64,000 nt of DNA from Actinomycetota bacterium. GTDB lineage: Bacteria; Actinomycetota; Acidimicrobiia; Acidimicrobiales; MedAcidi-G1. A program made the position numbers and the translations under genes. Below the pieces are notes generated by a model. That model ran no database searches. It was not told the DNA's origin and saw only the letters and a program-made list of their open reading frames with translations. Below, piece by piece: positions 26,949-33,621 of this stretch (positions are counted from its first letter, which is position 1; the number at the start of each line of letters is the position of its first letter). The stretch covers positions 1 to 64,000 of the forward strand of contig JABHCN010000014.1 in the NCBI GenBank assembly GCA_018673475.1, in the 5' to 3' direction.

Positions 26949-28072
26949 GCCCTGTCCTCGGCTGAGAGCTGCTCACCGAACAGGCCGGACGGCTTGAACA
27001 GGAGGACCAGCACCAGAACGGTGAACGCCACAGCGTCCTTCAGTTGCGAGACTCCGGGAACCCCGAGGGGTTCGAGGATCACCAGCGGAGCCAGCGACTC
27101 CGCAGATCCCAGCGAGATGCCGCCAACCATTGCTCCGGGCAGGTTGCCTATTCCACCAACAACGGCGGCTGTGAACGCCTTGATTCCCGGAAGGAATCCG
27201 GTCATGTGGGTGACGCTGCGGAACAGCAGCCCCCAGAGGATGCCGGCAATGCCGGCCATGGCCCCACCAACGGCGAACGTCGTGACGATGGTGCGGTTCA
27301 CGTTGATGCCCATGAGGGCGGCGATCTCCTTGTCCTCGGCCACCGCACGCATGGCCTTGCCGGTCTTGGTCCGTTCAACCAGGTACCAGAGTCCGCCCAT
27401 GGACACCGCTGCCACAAGTAGGACCAGCAGCTTTGTGCCGGCGATCTCAAATGTCAGAATGGACCTCTGCTTGGACAACCACTGTGGAAGCTGCGGATAG
27501 CTCTTGGTGGATGGCCCGAACACGCCCATAACCGCATTCTGGATGAAGAAGGACACACCGATAGAGGTGATGAGCGGGATGAGCCGTGGTGAGTCCCGGA
27601 GGGGCCTGTATGCAACCCTTTCCATCAGGACGGCGGCGAGCGTCGAGACCATGATCGCCAGGATGATGATGATGGCCAGCGACAGGAGGAAATTGCTCTC
27701 CCACATGCCACTCTCAGAGAACTTGTCTGATGCGATGAACCCGGTCATGGCACCGGCCATGAAGACCTCGCCGTGGGCGAAGTTGATGAAGCCCAGCACC
27801 CCGTAGACCATCGAGTAGCCGAGGGCGATCAGCCCGTACATGGCTCCCTGTGAGAGCCCGGACATGAGCAGGCCCTTGAACTGGTCGCCGGTCAGGCCGA
27901 CGGCATCGGGATTACGCCAGCGGGCGAAGGGATTGTCGGGCGCCACCTGTTGAGCGATGAAGGCGAGCACCCCGATGACAATCAGGGATACCAGGAAGAC
28001 CCTGATGAGGGTGAGGAACCGGTCGACCTTGGAGACCTGACGGGCCGACTTCCTCTCGATCGTCGCTGTCAA
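26945..28072 (-). CDS. livH: Branched-chain amino-acid ABC transporter permease (LivH)
   Basis: 375-residue permease with the LivH landmarks: GLSQGAMYGLIALGYSMVYGVLGFINFAHGEVFM, then FIQNAVMGVFG, the EAA-like AVAEDKEIAALMGINVN and GIGNLPGAMVGGISLG (each segment quoted in part). I chose the TTG start at 28072, preceded by AGGGGGT about seven bases upstream. The frame continues further upstream to an ATG at 28210, but that extension is Arg/Gly-rich and unlike the family. This is the first gene of livHMGF. No livJ/livK binding-protein gene is in the window. The gene is divergent from the aminotransferase at 28283. Confidence 0.88.
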   Translation of the reverse strand: MTATIERKSARQVSKVDRFLTLIRVFLVSLIVIGVLAFIAQQVAPDNPFARWRNPDAVGLTGDQFKGLLMSGLSQGAMYGLIALGYSMVYGVLGFINFAHGEVFMAGAMTGFIASDKFSESGMWESNFLLSLAIIIILAIMVSTLAAVLMERVAYRPLRDSPRLIPLITSIGVSFFIQNAVMGVFGPSTKSYPQLPQWLSKQRSILTFEIAGTKLLVLLVAAVSMGGLWYLVERTKTGKAMRAVAEDKEIAALMGINVNRTIVTTFAVGGAMAGIAGILWGLLFRSVTHMTGFLPGIKAFTAAVVGGIGNLPGAMVGGISLGSAESLAPLVILEPLGVPGVSQLKDAVAFTVLVLVLLFKPSGLFGEQLSAEDRA

Positions 28073-28203
28073 CCAACTACCCCCTACGAAGCAATGAATG
28101 GTCCCACCGGAACCCCGCCGATTACGCCGACCGTCGCCGCGCACCAGAGGGGCACGACCACAGACGACTGCGAACAGACCCCTGATGCTGCGAGAGGCAC
28201 CGT

Positions 28204-28223
28204 AGCGCACCTACACGTGCGCT
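28204..28223. promoter_or_regulatory. Inverted repeat in livH/aminotransferase divergent region
   Basis: A perfect 7-bp inverted repeat AGCGCAC-N6-GTGCGCT lies between livH (start 28072) and the aminotransferase (start 28283). Its size and spacing fit a dimeric regulator site. There is no other evidence of function. Confidence 0.35.
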
Positions 28224-28282
28224 CCAACACCCCGGCGCACCCCACTATCCCTGCCAGAGGCACCACCGATAGCATCCCGGCC

Positions 28283-29221
28283 ATGAAACAGAACGACCGG
28301 TCGGGTGTAGGCCGCAGCACACATCAGGCACTTCCCGACCCACGTAACGCCACCGTCCAGATCTACATCAACGGGGTCTTCCATCCCAGGCCTGATGCGA
28401 AGATCTCCGTCTTTGACAGCGGCTTCCTGGTGGGCGACGGGGTCTGGGAGGGAATACGACTCCACAATGACAGCTTCGCCTTCCTTGACCGCCACCTCGA
28501 CCGCCTCTTCGCCGGACTGGCTGCAATCGACCTCGACATACGGATGACCCGGGCCGAGGTCGCCGATGCCCTCAGGTCAACCGTCGACGAAAACGACATG
28601 CACGACTCGGTGCACGTGCGGCTGATGGTCACCAGAGGCGACAAGACAACGCCATCTCAGCATCCGGCCAACGTCGTCGACGGACCCAACGTGGTCATCA
28701 TCGCCGAGCACAAGACCGCCGACCCGGCCGTGTCCGACCAGGGCGTTTCGCTCTTCACGGCGACCGTTCGCCGACCACCACCCGACACCCTCGACCAGCG
28801 CCTCAACTCACACTCCAAGCTGCACGAGGTGATCGCCTTGATCCAGGCCACACGCGCCGGAGCCGACGAGGCACTGATGCTTGATCCAACAGGGGCAGTC
28901 GCCACCTGCAACGCAACCAACTTCTTCGTTGTGAGGTCCGGTGAACTCTGGACCTCGACCGGCCACTACAACCTGCACGGCATAACCCGCGCCGTGGTGC
29001 TCGAGGAGGCGGCAGCGGCGGGCATCACCACAAGGGAGCAACCCTTCTCCCTGACCGACGTGTACTCAGCCGACGAGGCGTTCGTCACGGGCACGTTCGG
29101 TGGCCTGACCCCCGTTTCCGAGGTCGACGGGCGCACCATAGGCACCGGAACCCGCGGCCCGGTCACCTCCCGTCTGAACGACCTCTACGGCCGGGCCGTG
29201 GCCGCCTCGGTCGGACTGTGA
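28283..29221 (+). CDS. Class IV aminotransferase (BCAT/D-amino-acid transaminase fold)
   Basis: PLP aminotransferase of 312 residues. FDSGFLVGDGVWEGIRL and FLDRHLDRLFAGL form the N-terminal half, the PLP Lys179 is in NSHSKLHEVIAL, and the second half shows EALMLDPTGAVATCNATNFFVV with HGITRAVVLEEAAAAGI. These are features of the branched-chain/D-amino-acid aminotransferase fold; exact substrates cannot be assigned. The ATG at 28283 lacks a clear ribosome-binding site. A sulfotransferase-like gene starts 13 bp after its stop. Related aminotransferase and sulfotransferase-like modules occur fused in one plant protein family, as I recall, which suggests linked functions. Confidence 0.85.
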   Translation: MKQNDRSGVGRSTHQALPDPRNATVQIYINGVFHPRPDAKISVFDSGFLVGDGVWEGIRLHNDSFAFLDRHLDRLFAGLAAIDLDIRMTRAEVADALRSTVDENDMHDSVHVRLMVTRGDKTTPSQHPANVVDGPNVVIIAEHKTADPAVSDQGVSLFTATVRRPPPDTLDQRLNSHSKLHEVIALIQATRAGADEALMLDPTGAVATCNATNFFVVRSGELWTSTGHYNLHGITRAVVLEEAAAAGITTREQPFSLTDVYSADEAFVTGTFGGLTPVSEVDGRTIGTGTRGPVTSRLNDLYGRAVAASVGL

Positions 29222-29234
29222 GCCAGACGGGCCC

Positions 29235-29954
29235 GTGACGCTGCGCATCAACTGCTGGTCGGGACCGAGGAACATCTCTACGGCCCTCATGTACTCCTTC
29301 AGGCAACGAACCGACACGGTCGTGTTCGACGAGCCCATCTACGCCCACTACCTGAGGGTCAGCGGCAGGGAGCATCCGGGCCGGGTGGAAACACTCGCCA
29401 ACCAGGATCCCGACGGCAACGCGGTCGTCCGTGACCTGATCCTGGGCCCCCACCCCAGGCCGATCGCCTTCTTCAAGATGATGAGCCACCACCTGATCGA
29501 CCTGGAAACGGCATTTCTCCGTGAGTGTCGCAACGTTCTCCTGATCCGAGATCCACGCCATGTGCTCCGCTCGCTGAGCGTGAACATCCCCGACGTCAAC
29601 CTCGGCGATACAGGCCTCGAGTCCCAGGTCGAGTTGCTTGATTCGATTCTCGGCGAGGGCGACGACCCGATAGTCGTCGACTCTGCAGCACTGCTTGCCG
29701 ATCCTGCGGCAATGCTCCGGAAGATGTGCTCGATGCTCGATGTCGACTTCGAGGACGCCATGTTGTCGTGGCCGTCAGGACCCAAACCCGAGGACGGGAC
29801 ATGGGCGGTCCACTGGTACGCCAATGCACACGCCTCCACCGGCTTTCTGGCCGGAATCCCGAGCGACGACCCCATTCCCACAGGTCTGGAACCGGTACTC
29901 GAAGCAGCACGCCCGCTCTACGACAGGCTCCTGGAGCACTCCCTTTCCGTCTGA
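29235..29954 (+). CDS. Sulfotransferase-like P-loop protein
   Basis: 239-residue protein beginning with CWSGPRNISTALMYSF, a P-loop-like phosphosulfate-binding motif of the sulfotransferase superfamily. VLLIRDPRHVLRSLS follows, the usual 3'-phosphate-binding RDPR..LxS element. These support binding of PAPS or a related nucleotide. The acceptor is unknown. The GTG start lies 13 bp after the class-IV aminotransferase stop, so they are almost certainly co-transcribed. True sulfotransferase activity is uncertain, because this subfamily is distant from characterised enzymes. Confidence 0.78.
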   Translation: MTLRINCWSGPRNISTALMYSFRQRTDTVVFDEPIYAHYLRVSGREHPGRVETLANQDPDGNAVVRDLILGPHPRPIAFFKMMSHHLIDLETAFLRECRNVLLIRDPRHVLRSLSVNIPDVNLGDTGLESQVELLDSILGEGDDPIVVDSAALLADPAAMLRKMCSMLDVDFEDAMLSWPSGPKPEDGTWAVHWYANAHASTGFLAGIPSDDPIPTGLEPVLEAARPLYDRLLEHSLSV

Positions 29955-30000
29955 TCCGCTGAGGTCACGCTGACAGGAAACTGTGCGCGAGACTCGTTCC

Positions 30001-30564
30001 ATGGCTTGGATTGAGACGGTTCCAGACGACGACTGGGAACCCGGCGGAGGGCAGCTCGCCGAGTTGTACGGCAGGGTCGTCGACCCCGGTCACGGGCGTG
30101 TCGACCACATCATGGCCGTTCACTCGCTCAACCCACGGGGCCTTGCCGCCCACCAGAGCCTCTACGAATCGGCAATGGCTGGAACAGCCACCCTTCGCAA
30201 GGTCGAGAGGGAGATGATCGCCCTGGTTGTGAGCCTCGAAAACGAGTGCCACTACTGAGTAACCCACCACCGGCGCGGTCTGCGCCGACTGCTCCACGAT
30301 GACGATCTGGCTGCCGCCATCGAGTCCGACTGGTCAACGGCCGACATCTCCCCAGAGAGACAGGCGATGCTTGAGATGGCCACGAAGCTCACACGAGAAC
30401 CGGGCAAGGTCGTCGAATCCGACGTGGGCCGACTTCGCAGGGCCGGCTTCAGCGACCGGGACATCCTCGACATCGTCGAGGTCACCGCCTACTACGCCTA
30501 CGTCAACCGCATCGCGGACGGGCTCGGGGTGGGAGTCGAGGTCTGGATCCCGAAAGAAGCCTGA
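30001..30564 (+). CDS. AhpD-like carboxymuconolactone-decarboxylase-family selenoprotein (in-frame TGA = Sec86)
   Basis: 187 residues when the TGA at 30256-30258 is read as selenocysteine. Before it the frame gives MAWIETVPDDDWEPGG through EMIALVVSLENECHY. After it, in the same frame, come VTHHRRGLRRLL and a C-terminus (ILDIVEVTAYYAYVNRIADGLGVGVEV) typical of peroxidase-related AhpD-like proteins. The family active site is CxxCxxxH; here it reads CHYU-VTHH, so the TGA replaces exactly the second, reactive Cys. A SECIS-like hairpin follows. Activity is probably thiol/selenol-dependent peroxide or disulfide reduction. AGGAAA lies upstream at 29975; a GTG at 29983 is an alternative start six codons earlier. 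Read without recoding, the gene would be a broken 85-residue fragment plus a remnant. Confidence 0.88.
30257..30294 (+). promoter_or_regulatory. Bacterial SECIS element of the selenoprotein gene
   Basis: CGGCGC (30271-30276) and GCGCCG (30282-30287) form a perfect 6-bp stem with the loop GGTCT (30277-30281). The loop begins 18 nt after the TGA. From memory the E. coli fdhF SECIS has the same GGUCU loop at the same 18-nt distance. A short outer stem GAGT/GCTC (30257-30260 with 30291-30294) is possible. It lies wholly within the coding region, as bacterial SECIS elements must, and would be bound by SelB. Confidence 0.82.
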
Positions 30565-30573
30565 GCACGCCCC

Positions 30574-31440
30574 CTAGAGGACAGTCCCCAGATTCTGGTG
30601 CTCAGCGTTCGAGAGCGCCCTGACTGCGGCCGCGATGTCCTGTGACGCTATGCCCACCGACTTGAAGAGGGTGAACGGCTCGCTCGACGGTGCTGCCCTA
30701 CCGGCTATCAGGTCTGCCATGTCGGCGTCTGGTTGACGGCCCACCCTCAAAAGGTCTCCCGCCTCGACCGCAGCGGCCTCCCTGTCATCGACGACGACGA
30801 AGGCCGCCTCGACCACCTCGCCCGGGATCTCGACCATTTCCGGGGTGAAGGCTCCGACAGCGTTCACGTGCGTACCGGGCTGCAGGGAGGAGACCTCAAA
30901 CAGCGGAGACCTTGACGGTGTGGCGGTGCTCACCACATCCGCCCGCGCCACCGCCTCGTCTGCATCAAGCACGACCTGGCCTCCGACCTGGTCGGCGAGG
31001 GCCCGGGCGGACGCCTCAGTACGACTCCAGACGAGCACCTCCCCGATGGGTCGCACCGCCCTGACCGCAGCCACCTGGTCGGCAGCCATGGCTCCCGCCC
31101 CGAGCATCGCCAGAACACATGCATCCGGCGGGGCCATCTGGTCCGTTGCCAGACCGGGTGCCGCAGCCGTGCGGATTGCCGACAACGTGGGGCCGTCGAC
31201 CAGGCCCAGAGGGTGGCCCGACTCGTCGAATACGGCAACGATTCCGGCAGGGTCCCCGGGAATCGACGAGACCACCTTGACCCCCGTGTAGGAGTCGAGG
31301 CGGCCGGGCATGAACAGGGAAACCCCGAGGAGCATCCGGTTCGGCGCCTCACGGTCACCTCCGAAGGCATGGACCATCGACTCGATGGCATCTGGCATCG
31401 GCAGTGCGGCACGCACCTCCTCCGGGTTCAGGTAGCGCAT
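30574..31440 (-). CDS. Ornithine cyclodeaminase/mu-crystallin family reductase (probable pyrroline-2-carboxylate reductase)
   Basis: 288-residue NAD(P)-binding protein. The N-terminal substrate segment shows GVKVVSSIPGDPA (family Lys in GxKxx), then LSAIRTAAAPGLATDQMAP, and the Rossmann motif MLGAGAMAADQV near 115. It ends with FKSVGIASQDIAAA, the conserved FKSVG...D element. The gene starts 2 bp after the aconitase-X small-subunit stop, in one operon with both aconitase-X subunits. In the known cis-3-hydroxy-L-proline pathway, a reductase of this superfamily converts the dehydratase product delta1-pyrroline-2-carboxylate to L-proline. Ornithine cyclodeaminase itself is a less likely alternative given the context. 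Confidence 0.85.
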   Translation of the reverse strand: MRYLNPEEVRAALPMPDAIESMVHAFGGDREAPNRMLLGVSLFMPGRLDSYTGVKVVSSIPGDPAGIVAVFDESGHPLGLVDGPTLSAIRTAAAPGLATDQMAPPDACVLAMLGAGAMAADQVAAVRAVRPIGEVLVWSRTEASARALADQVGGQVVLDADEAVARADVVSTATPSRSPLFEVSSLQPGTHVNAVGAFTPEMVEIPGEVVEAAFVVVDDREAAAVEAGDLLRVGRQPDADMADLIAGRAAPSSEPFTLFKSVGIASQDIAAAVRALSNAEHQNLGTVL

Positions 31441-31442
31441 TG

Positions 31443-31895
31443 TCAGCCTCCGGTCGTGTTGTCCGGACCGTCGTCGACGGAGTCGGATTGTCGGTTCAGC
31501 GACCCATCCTCCCCCACGGCAACCGTCTCGCCCGTCATCAGAGACGAGTAGGTGGCACTATCGAGCACAACGACAGGGAGGGAGCGCCCGTACAACTCGT
31601 CAGCCACAATCGCCCCGAGCGAGAGAATCTCGTCTGCCCGGCGGACAAGAAGCGCCACGGGGGCCGAGCCGTTTCGGATTGCCTCGAGCAGGAGCGAGCT
31701 GGAGGAGCTGGACCCACGCCCCGAGGGCATGACCAGGACCCTCCCGGCGACCGTGCAGCCACGCTGTGGATGGTGCCGGTCGACTATCTCCCCGGTTCGG
31801 GGATCGACACCGCCCCAGAAGCTGAGCGGCTCATCAAGGCAGAGCACCTCACCGGTTGCCGAGCCGGCCACCACGACAACCGGGTGTTCAGACAC
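31443..31895 (-). CDS. Aconitase X swivel-domain (small) subunit, DUF126
   Basis: 150-residue small subunit of the aconitase-X type dehydratase. Features are EVLCLDEPLSFWGGVDPRTGEI, HHPQRGCTVAGRVLVMPSGRGSSSSSSLL (the DUF126 landmark, quoted in part), and a C-terminal ADELYGRSLPVVVLD. The start is a GTG at 31895 that overlaps the large-subunit stop by 8 bp. The frame continues upstream inside the large-subunit gene with unrelated sequence. It forms the swivelling half of the active site with the large subunit. Confidence 0.88.
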   Translation of the reverse strand: MSEHPVVVVAGSATGEVLCLDEPLSFWGGVDPRTGEIVDRHHPQRGCTVAGRVLVMPSGRGSSSSSSLLLEAIRNGSAPVALLVRRADEILSLGAIVADELYGRSLPVVVLDSATYSSLMTGETVAVGEDGSLNRQSDSVDDGPDNTTGG

Positions 31896-33198
31896 CTGAC
31901 CACACCGTCTCATCGAGAAGCACCTTGCCGGCCACAGCCGACTCGACACACTCGGAGGTTCCGGCGAACACGACGTCGACCCCGAGGTTGCCGGGTGCGT
32001 ACCAGGCCCACTTGGCCGAGTCTGTCATAGCCGTCCCGGTCGTGTCAGCGAGCACTGCCGACACGTAGGTGCAGGTGTCGACCACAAGGGTCACACCGGC
32101 AGACCGCAGCAGGTCGGCCCACCCCCGCAGCTCCAGTTCGGCGAGCACCGAGCGTCCCGTCGACACATAGAAGTCCACGTCGGTGTGAACCCGTCTGCCC
32201 GTCAGGAGGGTCACCAGGTTCTGGAACTCGTCGACCGAGTAGTGGGGGGTGCCGAGACAGACGCTTGACAGCGCTGATCCCGAGGCGGTGCAGAGTCGGT
32301 CACGAGCAGCCCGCAGGTCGCTGGCGGTCACCTCCACGACCTCGTGTGGCTCCCGCCCGCCCAGAGCCGCCTCGAGGGTTGGCGCCTCCGGTGTGTTGCC
32401 GACGGAATGGAACATACCGACGCTGCCGGCTGTTGCCGCGCCGGCACCGAGGGCCCGCAACCTCACCTCGCTGAGGGCCGTGGGCAGGCCGTCGATCACG
32501 GGAACCCGGCTACCCGAGGCTGCTCCGACGACCGTCCCGAGTAGCGGATAGACCTGATCAATGTTGAGCAGGTCTGGGGAAATATCTTGGAGTCGAATAA
32601 GGATCGTGGCACGACGGTTCTCATCGAGGTGCAGGCCGGCCGCGGGTACCCGGCCTGTGATAGCTGCGGAAATGTCGATCAGGTCCCCGTAGCGGGCCGT
32701 GCGGGCACCCAGCACCGAGTTGGCAAAGACGATGGCATTCGACTCGGCCCAGGCCACCTGTTCACCCAATGACGGACGGTTCTCAAGGTGGTACGGCGCG
32801 CACGTCCAGGTCGGTTGACAACCCATCTTCTCGTACATCTCCGCCAGCCGTCGAGCGGCTTCGCCCTCGGCCTCATCCCCCCGGTGCAGTTCGGGATGCA
32901 ACAGGTCCAACGAGGAGACGTTGAGCGTGGTCGGTACGGCGACCGAGGCACCACCCTCGACGAGGCGTCCGGCAAAGTCCAGCCCCGACTGCCCGTGGTA
33001 GAGACACGAGTCGACGTGGGCGCCCGTGATGTCGAGCAGTCGGTCGACCCCCATCGACTCGGCCAGGCGCACGACGATCCGCATGGCCAAGCGGGCGGCC
33101 GGGCCCGCATCTCCTGCCAACCGTTGCCTGTCCTCGACGCTCAGGTCCACCCGTTGAGCGTAGGTTGCCGACAACGTGGGTCCTGAACCAGCAGCCAT
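31888..33198 (-). CDS. Aconitase X catalytic (large) subunit, DUF521; probable cis-3-hydroxy-L-proline dehydratase
   Basis: 436-residue catalytic subunit. Landmarks of the DUF521 family are present: DITGAHVDSCLYHGQSGLDFA, PTTLNVSSLDLLHP, EMGC-like YEKMGCQPTWTCAPY (family Cys residues), WAESNAIVFANSVLGART, and the late VDTCTYVSAVL with WAWYAPGNL. Bacterial members dehydrate cis-3-hydroxy-L-proline to delta1-pyrroline-2-carboxylate; archaeal members dehydrate phosphomevalonate. The linked ornithine-cyclodeaminase-family reductase points to the hydroxyproline role. It is first in a three-gene minus-strand operon. The ATG at 33198 has no clear ribosome-binding site, and the first ~17 residues are poorly conserved. 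Confidence 0.86.
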   Translation of the reverse strand: MAAGSGPTLSATYAQRVDLSVEDRQRLAGDAGPAARLAMRIVVRLAESMGVDRLLDITGAHVDSCLYHGQSGLDFAGRLVEGGASVAVPTTLNVSSLDLLHPELHRGDEAEGEAARRLAEMYEKMGCQPTWTCAPYHLENRPSLGEQVAWAESNAIVFANSVLGARTARYGDLIDISAAITGRVPAAGLHLDENRRATILIRLQDISPDLLNIDQVYPLLGTVVGAASGSRVPVIDGLPTALSEVRLRALGAGAATAGSVGMFHSVGNTPEAPTLEAALGGREPHEVVEVTASDLRAARDRLCTASGSALSSVCLGTPHYSVDEFQNLVTLLTGRRVHTDVDFYVSTGRSVLAELELRGWADLLRSAGVTLVVDTCTYVSAVLADTTGTAMTDSAKWAWYAPGNLGVDVVFAGTSECVESAVAGKVLLDETVWSGV

Positions 33199-33210
33199 GA
33201 GGGCCCGGTT

Positions 33211-33621
33211 CTAACGGTCTCCAGGAACGGTCTCGATGCTCGTGTCGAGGTTGTGGTAGTCGCCGGCATCATCGCCGAACAGCGCCAGGTCCGTTGTCAG
33301 ACCTGTCGGCTGGTCGAGGGTTCCAGCGGCGATCGACAGTGACCTGGCCTTGTCGTCGGCCCGCCAGAACAGGGTGGACCCGCAACGGTCGCAGAACCCG
33401 TACTGCACCGTGTCAGTCGGGTGGTACCAGGTGAGGGTCTCGTCGGAGTCGAACAACACGTCTCCGAGTTGGGCGGAAGTTGCCGCCAGAAAATGGCCGG
33501 TGATCCGACGACACGGGTCGCAGTGGCAGTTGACTACTGGGCGCAGCGGGCCGAGGACCCTGTACCGCACCCGACCACAGTGGCATCCACCCGATGCCGT
33601 GACTGAGAACTCCATGCTCAT
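33211..33621 (-). CDS. GFA-family zinc-binding protein (DUF636/CENP-V)
   Basis: 136-residue protein of the glutathione-dependent formaldehyde-activating (GFA) fold. Its zinc cysteines are in GGCHCGRVRY, NCHCDPCRR and FCDRCGSTLF, the last typical of the structural site. Most GFA-family proteins are not formaldehyde enzymes and their role is open. The ATG at 33621 overlaps the ppdK stop (ATGA), so it is translationally coupled to ppdK. The frame extends upstream within ppdK without family-like sequence. Its TAA-type end at 33211 is 12 bp from the aconitase-X gene start. Confidence 0.87.
   Translation of the reverse strand: MSMEFSVTASGGCHCGRVRYRVLGPLRPVVNCHCDPCRRITGHFLAATSAQLGDVLFDSDETLTWYHPTDTVQYGFCDRCGSTLFWRADDKARSLSIAAGTLDQPTGLTTDLALFGDDAGDYHNLDTSIETVPGDR

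Noticed and set aside
30256-30258. Reading the TGA as an ordinary stop or pseudogene mutation
   Set aside because: It replaces precisely the active-site Cys, the downstream frame remains intact and conserved for about 100 codons, and a SECIS-like hairpin with correct spacing follows.
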